Positions 53,827-63,974 of a stretch of 64,000 bases of DNA are shown here, piece by piece. Below the pieces are notes generated by a model. It had not been told where the DNA came from, did not search any database, and worked only from the letters and a program-made list of their open reading frames with translations. Every line of letters starts with the position of its first letter. Position 1 is the stretch's first letter. The DNA is from Deinococcus peraridilitoris DSM 19664. GTDB lineage: Bacteria > Deinococcota > Deinococci > Deinococcales > Deinococcaceae. Made by a program: the position numbers and the translations under genes. The stretch covers positions 2,418,001-2,482,000 of the forward strand of contig NC_019793.1 in NCBI RefSeq assembly GCF_000317835.1, read 5' to 3'.

Positions 53827-55833
53827 TCAGCGTGGTGTCGACGGAAAGGCCAGAAAGAAGGTCGCGCCGTCATCGGAACGAAATTCAGCCCAGGCACGAC
53901 CGCCGTGCCGACCCATGATGCGGCGCACGTTGGGCAGGCCAATGCCATGGCCGGCGTGCTCGCTGCGCAGGCCCGTCGTGAACGGATCCTCGGCCAAATG
54001 GGACTCGCAGCCCGTGCCGTTGTTCCGAACCCACACCACCAGTTCGTTTGGCTCTTCCCAGCAACCCACCTCGATCAGGGCGTCCGGACGTCCGGCGGTG
54101 GCTTCGAGCGCGTTGAGCAGCAGCTCGGCCAGAACCTGACGCAGCAGCAGCGGGTCACCCTGCACGCTGCTCAGTTCGTGTACACGCCACGTCAGGTGCC
54201 GTCCACGGCTGATGGGTTCCAGGTCGCTGCGGACCTGCACCACCAGCGGCGTCAGGGCCACCGGTGTGAGGCGCAGCTGACGGTTTTCCAGTTGCGCCAG
54301 ATGCCGCAGATCACCTGCCAGGTGCGACAGGCGTGACGTTTCATCGCGTGCCAGGCTGAAATGGTAGCGCGTCCGCTCATCGAGCTGCCCGCCGAGCTGC
54401 TGATTCACCCGCTTCTCGATGAGCGCCAGCACGCTGCCAATACGGCGCAGCGGTTCTTCGAGATCGTTGGCGAGGGAACTCGTCAGCGCACGCAGTTCGG
54501 CGTTGAGGTCCTGCCAGCGGCGGGTCCGCTCGGCGACACGCCCTTCGAGTGCGGCGTTGAGTGCCTGCAGGGCCTGCGCCGACTCGTGCTGTTCGGTCAC
54601 GTCCTGCACCATGAGGCCCACCCCATCCACGCCACTGTCCCGCTGGCCGGGAATGGGATAAAAACTGACGCGGCAGTGACGCTCGGGACTGGTGGGATTG
54701 GCGGGCAGCCGCACCTCCAGGTCCAGCAGGGCACGTGCGCCCTGCTGGACCTGCGCGATCAGGGGTTCGGCCCACGTGGCCAGCTGCGGCACTACCTCTG
54801 CCAGCGTGCGCCCGGTGTGCGCCTCGACGCTGACACCGTGAAACGCAGCCAGTTGCTCGTTGACCCGCACGAAGCGCCCCTGCCGATCGAGAAAGCCCAG
54901 ACCGACCGGCGCAGCACCCAGCACCGAGGAAAGCTGCGCCATGACCCGTTCGCGCTCGCCCTGGGCACGCTGCTCGCCGTGCCATAAGCGTGACCGTTCC
55001 AGCGCCTGCGCGGTCTGGGCGGCCACCTTTTCCAGCAAGGCGCGATCCTCACGCGGCAGTTCACGCGGATCGCCAAAGGTCACCACCAGGGCCCCGATCA
55101 CCCGCTCCTCGAACATCAGCGGAACGCAGGCGAGGAGCAGGGGGTCGTGAGATGAAGGGTCGGGTTCCGGCAACAGTGCCTGCGTCACCACGAGCTGGCC
55201 CCCGTGCACCACCTGCGCCAGGGTCTCGCCACCCTCCATTCTGATGCCGCTCCAGTGAAGGAAGGCCGCCGCATCGTGGCCGAGCGCACCGACGACGATG
55301 GGCGCGGAACGGTCCTGACAGCACAACACCCCTCCGCCCAGCGCGCCCAGGCCGGCACGCAACTCGGTTGTCACGATCCGGGCTACCTCAGCCGCCTCGA
55401 TTTTCGTGGACAGGGCCGAGGTGATGCGCTGCAGCGTGCGCTCGTGTTGTTCGGCGGTCTTGAGGGCGTGAATGTCATGGCAGGTCCCCACCCAATACAG
55501 CAGCAGGCCAGTTTCATCGAGCACACCACGGGCCTGGGCGCACAACCAGCGGTAGGTGCCGTCGAATCGCCGCAGGCGAAATTCGCATTCGTAAGGATGC
55601 CCATCCAGCCAGGACTGTTGCCAGCGCTCCAGCACCCGTTCACGGTCGTCCGGGTGGATGGCATGCTTGAAGCCGTAGCCGAGCAGCTCTTCGCGCGTGC
55701 GTCCTGTGAAGCTCTCAAATTCACGGTTGATGAAGATGTTGGCGCCGTTCGGGTCGCTGCACCAGACGATCTGTGGCAGCAGTTCGAACGGTCCGAACTC
55801 TGCCTGTGACAACGAACTTGACGGGGAAGCCAT
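53827..55833 (-). CDS. PAS-GAF-PAS histidine-kinase-like protein with Asn in the H-box
   Basis: The 668-residue soluble sensor has residues about 12-125 as PAS plus PAC (FINREFESFTGRTREELLGY; HPDDRERVLERWQQSW), about 130-290 as GAF, a second PAS (APVGLGFLDRQGRFVRVNEQLA), a HisKA-like dimer helix and a HATPase_c domain (N-box LLLNALEAT; G2 HGIGLPNVRR). The H-box reads SSLANDLEEPLRRIG, with Asn456 where the phosphorylated His (SHDL) should be. It cannot autophosphorylate by the usual route. It may signal by partner binding or use another kinase. No response regulator is adjacent. Confidence 0.88.
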   Translation of the reverse strand: MASPSSSLSQAEFGPFELLPQIVWCSDPNGANIFINREFESFTGRTREELLGYGFKHAIHPDDRERVLERWQQSWLDGHPYECEFRLRRFDGTYRWLCAQARGVLDETGLLLYWVGTCHDIHALKTAEQHERTLQRITSALSTKIEAAEVARIVTTELRAGLGALGGGVLCCQDRSAPIVVGALGHDAAAFLHWSGIRMEGGETLAQVVHGGQLVVTQALLPEPDPSSHDPLLLACVPLMFEERVIGALVVTFGDPRELPREDRALLEKVAAQTAQALERSRLWHGEQRAQGERERVMAQLSSVLGAAPVGLGFLDRQGRFVRVNEQLAAFHGVSVEAHTGRTLAEVVPQLATWAEPLIAQVQQGARALLDLEVRLPANPTSPERHCRVSFYPIPGQRDSGVDGVGLMVQDVTEQHESAQALQALNAALEGRVAERTRRWQDLNAELRALTSSLANDLEEPLRRIGSVLALIEKRVNQQLGGQLDERTRYHFSLARDETSRLSHLAGDLRHLAQLENRQLRLTPVALTPLVVQVRSDLEPISRGRHLTWRVHELSSVQGDPLLLRQVLAELLLNALEATAGRPDALIEVGCWEEPNELVVWVRNNGTGCESHLAEDPFTTGLRSEHAGHGIGLPNVRRIMGRHGGRAWAEFRSDDGATFFLAFPSTPR

Positions 55834-56022
55834 GAGTAGACTTAATCTAGCGGCTAAGTTAAGTGAGATTGTTCTTTTGACAACTTAATATTTGGGAGGC
55901 TCTCCAGGACGCTGGTCGCGGAAAGACGGCGTTCGGCACGTACCTTGTCCGTCTCTCAACTGCTCGCGCCGGCTTCTGCCCTGACTTGGCCTGCGCGCGT
56001 CCGGCGCGCCCTACACTGAGAC

Positions 56023-57456
<1,434 letters not shown>

Positions 57457-57469
57457 GCATAAAGCGGTT

Positions 57470-57700
57470 GTCATAGACATTGATCGATTTTTGATCAATG
57501 TCTATGACCGAGTGGAACCGCGCAGCGTCCAGAGCCGCCCAACGGGTCGCGCGAAGCGTCGCCCCTCGAGCTCTGGACGCGCCTTTAGCGCGGGGAGCGA
57601 GTAGACCCTGTGCTGGCGCGGATGGAAGCGGGCAGGCGTCCAGGGGGGCGTCCGTTCTGCCCAAGACAGTGGAATTGATGGAGTGTTGTTCTCCATCAAT
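57470..57700. other. Palindrome-rich intergenic region (candidate structured RNA or repeat element)
   Basis: Perfect inverted repeats occur in series. A 16-bp stem GTCATAGACATTGATC/GATCAATGTCTATGAC with a seven-base loop lies at 57470-57508. An 11-bp pair GCGTCCAGAGC/GCTCTGGACGC is at 57525-57535 and 57570-57580. A 10-bp stem ATTGATGGAG/CTCCATCAAT is at 57674-57700. The first may be the terminator of the aldehyde dehydrogenase gene. No ORF is supported here. Confidence 0.55.
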
Positions 57701-57790
57701 GGAACGGACAAACGCTCCAGGGCACTCCAGGCTGAACCTCACTTCACGTCCCTGTCAGTCCAGCGCCATGACGGCTTCTTAAGGTGAGGC

Positions 57791-58831
57791 ATGAACACGC
57801 CGAAACCCTACAGGGATACGCTGCCCGGCACCTCATCCTCTGAGCGTCGCGTGCGGATGGTCAGAGCGGCCCTTGCCACAGCGGCGCTGTCCCTGGCCTC
57901 GGCAGCCGCTTTGCGGCTGGCGCGCAATCCGCGCACGCGCCAGGTGTTGTCGGGCAAGGTGGTGGTGATCACGGGCGCCTCGACGGGCATTGGCCGGGCG
58001 GTGGCGCTGGAGTGCGTGGCCCGCGGCGCCAAGGTCGTGCTGGCTGCCCGGAACGAGGCCGCGCTGGAGAAAGTCGCGCAGGAAGCGCGCAGTCTGGGCG
58101 GCGAAGCGCTGGTGGTCGCCACCGATGTCAGCGAGCGTCAGCAGGTGGAGAATCTGATTCACGCCGCCCAGGCCCACTACGGACGAATCGACGTAATGAT
58201 GAACCACGCCGGAGAATGGTTCCTGGACAGCGTGGAGCACAGCGAAGAACATCGTGTGCGCCACCTGATCGAGGTGAACGTGATGGGCGTTTTGAATGGT
58301 GTGCAGGCGGTGCTGCCCGTCATGCGCCGTCAGGGATTTGGTCACATCATCAACACCGCGTCGGTCGAAAGTCGGGTAGGCTTTCCTTACAGTGGCATTT
58401 ACGCGGGCAGCAAGGCCTTTGTGGAACTGATGACCCAGTCGCTGCGTCAGGAACTGATGCACGTTGAGAAAACGCCCATCAAGGTGACGGCCCTGCTGCC
58501 CACGGCCATTCGCACCCCCTTTTTCGACGAGGGTGACAACGTCAAGGCGGGCGGCAAGGGCATGCACCTGGTGCGGCCCGTCGCGGAGCCGACCACGGTG
58601 GCCAAGGCCATCGTGAACGCCATGGAGCACTACCGCCCGGTGGTGTACTCGCTGCCGCTCGGCAAGCAGTTCGCGCTGATGTACGACCTGCTGCCAGGCC
58701 TGACCGACCGCATGATGAGCCGCATGCGCACCGACGAGCACGCCAACGCCCTGAGCCACGCCGAGCGCGGCAGCCACCGTCAGGACCGTCCCATACCGCC
58801 CGTGGTCGAAAACGGTGTGTTGCGCGACTGA
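57791..58831 (+). CDS. SDR family oxidoreductase
   Basis: The 346-residue short-chain dehydrogenase has an N-terminal hydrophobic helix (RAALATAALSLASAAALRLA) that may anchor it in the membrane, then GKVVVITGASTGIGRAVAL (cofactor loop), the active-site Ser in NTASVESRVGFPYSGIYAGSKAF, with YxxxK as YAGSK. The C-terminal region extends about 40 residues beyond the usual end and is charged. Substrate unknown. The ATG has an AGGTGAGGC upstream. It follows the palindromic intergenic region. Confidence 0.9.
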   Translation: MNTPKPYRDTLPGTSSSERRVRMVRAALATAALSLASAAALRLARNPRTRQVLSGKVVVITGASTGIGRAVALECVARGAKVVLAARNEAALEKVAQEARSLGGEALVVATDVSERQQVENLIHAAQAHYGRIDVMMNHAGEWFLDSVEHSEEHRVRHLIEVNVMGVLNGVQAVLPVMRRQGFGHIINTASVESRVGFPYSGIYAGSKAFVELMTQSLRQELMHVEKTPIKVTALLPTAIRTPFFDEGDNVKAGGKGMHLVRPVAEPTTVAKAIVNAMEHYRPVVYSLPLGKQFALMYDLLPGLTDRMMSRMRTDEHANALSHAERGSHRQDRPIPPVVENGVLRD

Positions 58832-58993
58832 TCCAAGGCGCACAGCGGGCATGAACAGCACTGATGTGTTCTGCGGTGTGGCCTGCAAGCAGGCGGTCGC
58901 TGCCCGGGCCGCCTGTCATTCGTCATTGACTTGCTTCAGGGCCGGGAGGGCTATACGGGAATGCTGGTATTGGCAAACTGGTAGCGTTTGTGC

Positions 58994-59854
58994 ATGCCCC
59001 TGCGCCGCTCCGCCCTGTACGTTCCTGGGGACAAACCCCGCGCCCTCGAAAAAGCACGCGCCCTGAACGCCGACCTGCTGATTCTGGATCTCGAAGACGC
59101 CGTCGCGCCCGAATACAAGGTCGCGGCGCGCGAGCAGGTCCGGGAGGCGTTGCGCCAGGGTTTTCCACGTGACCGCGAGGTGCTGGTGCGCCTCAACGCC
59201 CTGAGTACCCTCTGGGGTGACGACGACCTGCAGATGCTGTTGGGAGCGGCGCCGCACGGCATCGTCCTTCCCAAAGCCGAGGACCCAGCCGAAGTGCGCT
59301 CGCTCAACCTGGGCATTCCCCTGTGGCTCACCATCGAAACGCCCCGGGGGGTCTTGCGGTTGGAGGAACTGGCGGCCGTGCGGGGTGTAGCCGGGCTCGT
59401 GATGGGTACGTCGGATCTGGTGCGCGAACTGCGGGCCCGGCACACGCCGGGGCGGGAGGGGCTGCTGTTCGCGCTTTCCAAAACCGTGACCTGTGCGCGC
59501 GCCTTTGGTTTGACGGTGCTCGACGGTGTCTACCTGGACTTTCGGGATCAGGAAGGGTTCGCGCGGGCCTGCGCGCAAGGACGGGATCTGGGTTTTGACG
59601 GCAAGACGGTCATTCACCCAGGGCAGCTGGAAACGGTCAACCGCGTCTTTGCCCCGAGCGCGGGCGAGGTGCAGCGGGCGCGTGAAGTGCTGTCCGCCTG
59701 GCAGGACGCCCGCGCCGAAGGAAAAAGTGTCGCGGTGTACGCAGGGCAGCTGATCGAGCAGCTTCACGTGAGCGAAGCGCAGGAAGTGCTCCGGCTTGCC
59801 GCCGAGGTGGCCGCCCGTGGCGTTCACGAGCGCGATTCCTCAGAGCAGTTCTGA
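58994..59854 (+). CDS. HpcH/HpaI aldolase/citrate lyase beta-like protein
   Basis: The 286-residue TIM-barrel protein of the CitE family has a start of LRRSALYVPGDKPRALEKA, a metal/substrate set in LLILDLEDAVAP (EDA), VLVRLNAL, IVLPKAEDP, and LTIETPRGVL. It probably cleaves a CoA thioester of a hydroxy-diacid, such as (3S)-malyl-CoA or citramalyl-CoA; no CitF/CitD partner is seen. ATG 58994 follows TAGCGT by six bases, so the GTG at 58988 is less likely. Confidence 0.9.
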   Translation: MPLRRSALYVPGDKPRALEKARALNADLLILDLEDAVAPEYKVAAREQVREALRQGFPRDREVLVRLNALSTLWGDDDLQMLLGAAPHGIVLPKAEDPAEVRSLNLGIPLWLTIETPRGVLRLEELAAVRGVAGLVMGTSDLVRELRARHTPGREGLLFALSKTVTCARAFGLTVLDGVYLDFRDQEGFARACAQGRDLGFDGKTVIHPGQLETVNRVFAPSAGEVQRAREVLSAWQDARAEGKSVAVYAGQLIEQLHVSEAQEVLRLAAEVAARGVHERDSSEQF

Positions 59855-60085
59855 GTTCCCTTGTGCAGGCGTGCGGCGTTTTGAGCGCTCGTTCACCATG
59901 AGCCGATGACCACGCTCTTTTAAGGCCCCTGTCATCTGTCTAGATGGGTTTCGGGGATTAACTGAAAAGGCAGGCCAGAAGATGCTGCTTTTTGCAGGAT
60001 CACGCACGTTCAGGACCACGCCGCGCCAGTGGCGAGGAGTTGGGTCCGGTGGCCCGAGGCCGGCGGATTCCGGCAAGGAGGACGT

Positions 60086-61345
60086 ATGACGAACCGTGAT
60101 GACGACCGTAATATGCGAGGTCGCTACGACCGCGACGACCGTGACATGGACCGCGAGCGCATGCGCTCGGGCGACGACTGGGCTTACCGACAGTCCGGCG
60201 GGTACCGCAATGCCGATTCCGGTTACGGCAATCAGGACCGCTCGGGCATGGGTTCCATGCGTCACCAGGACAGGCGCGACCGTGATTCGGGCTGGCATGA
60301 CGGGGACACCTCAGGGCGCACGGACGAGCGTTACCGCAATGACCGCTCGTACGACACTGACCGCAATGAGCGCGGTTCCTCAATCGGCAATTCCTACCAG
60401 CGCGGCCTGGGTGGCCTGGGCAATCACAATCCCGAGCGTCAGATGGGCAACCAGGACCGGGGGGGTATGAGCGGCCTGGGATACGACGGCCCCGGGTATG
60501 GCGGCATGAGCGCCGGTGAGGGCTATGGCAGCACGGGCGGCCAGGGGTACAGCGCTCAGGGAGGTCAGGGCCGCATGGACCCGCAGGGAGCCGGGCGTAT
60601 GGGTGGCCGCGAAGGCTACGGCGGCATGCCCGAGCGCAACCGTGACTTCGACCAGCCCGGCATGGGTCAGGGGGTTTACGGCAACCGCGACCAGGGGTAC
60701 GGGATGGGTGAGTCGCGCAGCACCTACGGTGACCGCGACATGGGCAACCTGGAACGCGATTCGTACGGTCGGGGAAGCACCATGCGCTCTCGGGGCAATT
60801 TTGGTCAGGACCAGGGATCGATGGGCCAGAGCTCGATGCGTCAGGGCCAGCACTACGGACGCGGCCCCAAGAACTACCAACGCAGCGACGACCGGATTCG
60901 TGAGGAAGTCAGCGAGCATCTCACGTACCATCACGATATTGACGCCACTGACATCGAAGTGCAGGTGCAGGGCGGCGAGGTCACCTTGACCGGCACGGTA
61001 CAAGACCGCCGTCAGAAGCGGCTGGCCGAGGACATTGCCGAGGACATTCGCGGCGTTCGTGATGTTCACAACCACATCCGCGTTCAGTCGGGCATGAGCG
61101 GAAACGGGATGCAGGGTGGAATGCAGGGCAGCACCATGGTCGTGGCCCCCGCGCACACCGGTGAAGTGCAGCGTGACGACCAGGGCGGCCTGTCCGGTGG
61201 ATCGGGCGTCACCCCGATGAGCACCACGCAGATGTCCGGCGGGGACTCGACCAACATGACTACTCCCGGCACTACCACGGGCAGCAACCCTGGCGCGACC
61301 ATCGAGCCGATTCACTCGCTCAACTCCGACGACGACAAGCGCTGA
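60086..61345 (+). CDS. BON-domain protein with long disordered flanks
   Basis: The 419-residue protein has its first ~265 residues low-complexity (Gly, Arg, Asp, Gln, Met, Tyr rich, many GYGG and RDRD units). A single BON domain follows (RIREEVSEHLTYHHDIDATD, VTLTGTVQDRRQKRLAEDIAE, VRDVHNHIRV), then another disordered tail. BON domains bind phospholipid or other surfaces; with such flanks the protein may act in desiccation or envelope stress. ATG 60086 has AAGGAGG upstream. A 27-bp terminator follows. Confidence 0.88.
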   Translation: MTNRDDDRNMRGRYDRDDRDMDRERMRSGDDWAYRQSGGYRNADSGYGNQDRSGMGSMRHQDRRDRDSGWHDGDTSGRTDERYRNDRSYDTDRNERGSSIGNSYQRGLGGLGNHNPERQMGNQDRGGMSGLGYDGPGYGGMSAGEGYGSTGGQGYSAQGGQGRMDPQGAGRMGGREGYGGMPERNRDFDQPGMGQGVYGNRDQGYGMGESRSTYGDRDMGNLERDSYGRGSTMRSRGNFGQDQGSMGQSSMRQGQHYGRGPKNYQRSDDRIREEVSEHLTYHHDIDATDIEVQVQGGEVTLTGTVQDRRQKRLAEDIAEDIRGVRDVHNHIRVQSGMSGNGMQGGMQGSTMVVAPAHTGEVQRDDQGGLSGGSGVTPMSTTQMSGGDSTNMTTPGTTTGSNPGATIEPIHSLNSDDDKR

Positions 61346-61356
61346 GAACGACAAGC

Positions 61357-61413
61357 GCGGAGTCAGCAAAAAGGATGGAGCGCTCAGCGCTCCATCCTTT
61401 TTGCTGACTCCGC
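61357..61413. terminator. Very long perfect terminator hairpin
   Basis: The two arms (61357-61383 and 61387-61413) are perfectly complementary over 27 bp with a three-base loop, and contain AAAAA/TTTTT for a U-tract inside the stem. Terminates the BON gene; unusually long for an intrinsic terminator. Confidence 0.9.
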
Positions 61414-61508
61414 CTGGAGTCAACAGGTGTTGGTGAAGATGAATTACTGTCCTCACCCGTCGGTCCTCAAATAGAAACAATCGGCGCGTAAGGTTCAAGG
61501 AGGTCTGA

Positions 61509-62348
61509 ATGACGAGCAGTCAGGAGCAGCGACGGGTGACCCCACTGCCCGAAGCCCAGGATTACCGGGGCCGTGGGCGTCTCGAAGGAAAGATCGCTAT
61601 CATCACGGGCGCCGACTCGGGCATCGGTCAGGGCACCGCCATCGAGTTCGCCCGGGAAGGTGCGGATGTCGCGATCACCTACCTGCATGACGGGTCGGGC
61701 GCCGAACGGACACGGGGCGAAGTGGAAGCGGCCGGACGGCGGGCACTTGTTGTGCAACTCGATCAGCGCGATCCGGGCAGCGTGGCGCGGCTTTTTGAGC
61801 AAGTCGAACTGGAACTGGGAACGCCGTTCATTCTGGTGAACAACGCGGCCATCAGCGGCGCGCAGAAAAGCGTGGTCGACCTGACCCCCGAAGAGTGGGA
61901 CGACGCTATCAAGTCCGATCTGTACGGCCCTTTTTACTGCTGTCAGCACTTCATCCGCGCGCGCCGCCGGGCAGGAGGGCGCGGCAAGCTCATCAACGTC
62001 ACGTCAGTGCACGAGGAAATTCCTTCGCAAGGTGCGGGCGCCTATGACGCGGCCAAAGGCGCGGTGCGCAACCTCACCCGCACCCTTGCGCTGGAACTCG
62101 CAGCCGACCTGATCAACGTCAACAACATCGCGCCGGGCATGATCCTCACACCCATGAACCAGGAAGCCATCGACGATCCTGACAAATACGCCGAACAGGT
62201 GCAAAGCATTCCCCTGAAGCGGGCCGGTCTGCCGTGGGAAATCGGGCGTCTGGCTGTCTTTCTGGCGTCGGATGACGCGGACTACGTGCACGGAACGACC
62301 TTCACGATGGACGGCGGTCTGGAGCAGCAGCAAGGCCAGGGCGCCTGA
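61509..62348 (+). CDS. SDR family oxidoreductase (glucose-1-dehydrogenase-like)
   Basis: The 279-residue short-chain dehydrogenase has cofactor loop GKIAIITGADSGIGQGTAIEF, NNAAISG, the active site NVTSVHEEIPSQGAGAYDAAKGA (Ser, Tyr, Lys) and the DGG end. It belongs to the group annotated as general-stress SDR or glucose 1-dehydrogenase. CAAGGAGG precedes the ATG. It is followed by a tiny coupled ORF and the persulfide-dioxygenase gene, so the three form an operon. Confidence 0.92.
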   Translation: MTSSQEQRRVTPLPEAQDYRGRGRLEGKIAIITGADSGIGQGTAIEFAREGADVAITYLHDGSGAERTRGEVEAAGRRALVVQLDQRDPGSVARLFEQVELELGTPFILVNNAAISGAQKSVVDLTPEEWDDAIKSDLYGPFYCCQHFIRARRRAGGRGKLINVTSVHEEIPSQGAGAYDAAKGAVRNLTRTLALELAADLINVNNIAPGMILTPMNQEAIDDPDKYAEQVQSIPLKRAGLPWEIGRLAVFLASDDADYVHGTTFTMDGGLEQQQGQGA

Positions 62349-62360
62349 AAGGAGAACACG

Positions 62361-62507
62361 GTGGACAACATCTTCAGCACCTTTCGTGAACAGATGCCCG
62401 TCCTCGACGCTCAGGGAGAATGGGTGGGCGTGGCCGAAGGCGAAAAACCCAGGGCCGTGCGCGGCGAAGTGACGCGGTCATGCCGTGAGGAGTTGAATCC
62501 GGCGTGA
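62361..62507 (+). CDS. 48-residue ORF between SDR and persulfide dioxygenase (DUF2171-like start)
   Basis: The GTG at 62361 is preceded by AAGGAG, and the frame ends with a TGA that overlaps the GTG of the next gene (GTGA). The N-terminus (STFREQMPVLDAQGEWVGVA) resembles the first strands of DUF2171 domains, and the rest is missing. It is either a very short functional protein or a remnant kept for translational coupling. Confidence 0.55.
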   Translation: MDNIFSTFREQMPVLDAQGEWVGVAEGEKPRAVRGEVTRSCREELNPA

Positions 62508-63913
62508 TCTTCGAAACCATTAAAACCGAAGGTCTGGCCGCCCTGTCCTACATTGTCGGAGACGAGCAGGCGGGTTGTGCGGTCGTGATCGATCCACGCC
62601 GTGACGTGCAGGTGTACCTCGACCTGCTGCGCCGCTGTGGCCTGCGACTGACCGGCATCATCGAAACCCACACCCACGCTGATTTCGTGTCAGGTGCCCG
62701 CGAGCTGTGCACCCTGACGAACGCGACCGTGTACGCGGGCCCCGGTGAGTATGGTCACGCCGTGACGATCCTGCAGGACGGCGAAAGCGTGGATATCGGC
62801 GCCCTGAAACTGCGCGCACTGCACACCCCGGGCCACTCTCCCGAGCACCTGTGTCTGGTCCTGTCCGGCGGCGGACCGGGCGCGGAAGGCGAGTGGGCCC
62901 TCTTCACCGGAGACGCCCTCTTCAACGGTGAGGTGGGCCGCCCGGACCTCGTGCCCGGCGTCGACGCCGAGGAAGGCGCACGGCAGCTGTACCGTTCATT
63001 GCACGGCAAGATCCTGGGGCTCGACGACGGCCTGGAAGTTTATCCGTCCCACGGACACGGCTCGCCCTGCGGTGGACGCATCGGCGTGCGTAACTGCACC
63101 ACCCTGGGCTACGAGAAACGCCACAACCGGCATCTGCAGGCCCAGGGAGAGGACGATTTCGTGCGGGGTGTCTTGGGCGAGCTGGCCGCGCAGCCTCCCT
63201 ACTACGAACGGGTCAGGGACCTCAACCGGCGCGGACCTGGTTACCTCGGTACGCGCCCGCAGACCCCCTGGCTCGATCCACACGAGTTTCAGGAAGCCGC
63301 GCGCGACCCCCTGGCGGTCATTCTCGATACCCGCGAGATCGAAGCTTTTGCCGACGCGCACATCGAGGGAAGCCTCAACATCGCGTTGCGTGAGGCCTTT
63401 CCCTTGTGGGCCGGCTGGATGCTTTCGCCGAGCAACAACCTGCTCGTGATTCTCGACAGCCCCGACCACGAGGAGGCAGTTGAACGGCACCTGCTGCGCC
63501 TGGGCCTGGAAAGCATCGGAGGGTTCCTGCGCGGCGGAATGCGCGCGCACATCGAAGCAGGGTTGCCGTGGCGCTCGGGCGGGCACCTGAGCGTCCATGA
63601 GCTGCACGAGCAGCTCGCGCGGGGGAACGCGGCGTGGCAGCTGCTCGACGTGCGCCGTGACGACGAGTGGGCACAAGGCCACATCGCGGGCGCACAGCAC
63701 GCTTTTCTGGGGCGCCTGCCAGACGAGCTGCCCCGGCTCGGGCTCGACCGGGAAAAGCCCGTGGCCGTGTATTGCGGCAGCGGTTACCGCTCCAGCATGG
63801 CCGTGAGCATGCTCGAACGGCAAGGTTACCGGGACGTACGCAACGTGCTGGGCAGCGTCAGCGCCTGGAAAGCAGCTGGTTTCGAACTGGCGCATTCACA
63901 CCTGAGCGCATAA
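62504..63913 (+). CDS. Persulfide dioxygenase-like MBL protein with two rhodanese domains
   Basis: The 469-residue protein has a metallo-beta-lactamase domain (HTHADFVSGA metal motif, HTPGHSPEHLC, GDALFNGEVGRPDL). A first rhodanese domain follows that lacks the active-site Cys (LVILDSPDHEEA), then a second one with Cys in VYCGSGYRSSMA. This order matches CstB/persulfide dioxygenase-rhodanese fusions, which oxidise glutathione or low-molecular-weight persulfides and relieve sulfide stress. GTG 62504 overlaps the upstream TGA. A terminator follows beyond a promoter at 63915. Confidence 0.92.
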   Translation: MIFETIKTEGLAALSYIVGDEQAGCAVVIDPRRDVQVYLDLLRRCGLRLTGIIETHTHADFVSGARELCTLTNATVYAGPGEYGHAVTILQDGESVDIGALKLRALHTPGHSPEHLCLVLSGGGPGAEGEWALFTGDALFNGEVGRPDLVPGVDAEEGARQLYRSLHGKILGLDDGLEVYPSHGHGSPCGGRIGVRNCTTLGYEKRHNRHLQAQGEDDFVRGVLGELAAQPPYYERVRDLNRRGPGYLGTRPQTPWLDPHEFQEAARDPLAVILDTREIEAFADAHIEGSLNIALREAFPLWAGWMLSPSNNLLVILDSPDHEEAVERHLLRLGLESIGGFLRGGMRAHIEAGLPWRSGGHLSVHELHEQLARGNAAWQLLDVRRDDEWAQGHIAGAQHAFLGRLPDELPRLGLDREKPVAVYCGSGYRSSMAVSMLERQGYRDVRNVLGSVSAWKAAGFELAHSHLSA

Positions 63914-63914
63914 C

Positions 63915-63943
63915 TTGACAGGCGGTGCATAACACGCTATCTT
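63915..63943 (+). promoter_or_regulatory. Near-consensus promoter at the right edge
   Basis: TTGACA (63915-63920) and TATCTT (63938-63943) are 17 bp apart, two bases after the preceding gene's stop. It would drive a transcript beginning near 63950, just at the following hairpin. Confidence 0.65.
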
Positions 63944-63952
63944 ATTTTTATC

Positions 63953-63974
63953 AGCGGCCGAAAGGCCGCTTTTT
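63953..63974. terminator. Intrinsic terminator
   Basis: AGCGGCC, loop GAAA, GGCCGCT followed by TTTT. It ends the persulfide-dioxygenase operon or, because it follows a promoter, could act as an early attenuator for a gene outside the window. Confidence 0.8.

Noticed and set aside
60380..61498. 372-codon minus-strand frame opposite the BON gene
   Set aside because: Low-complexity Ala/Val/His text is the mirror of the Gly/Asp/Arg-rich plus protein; no start signal.
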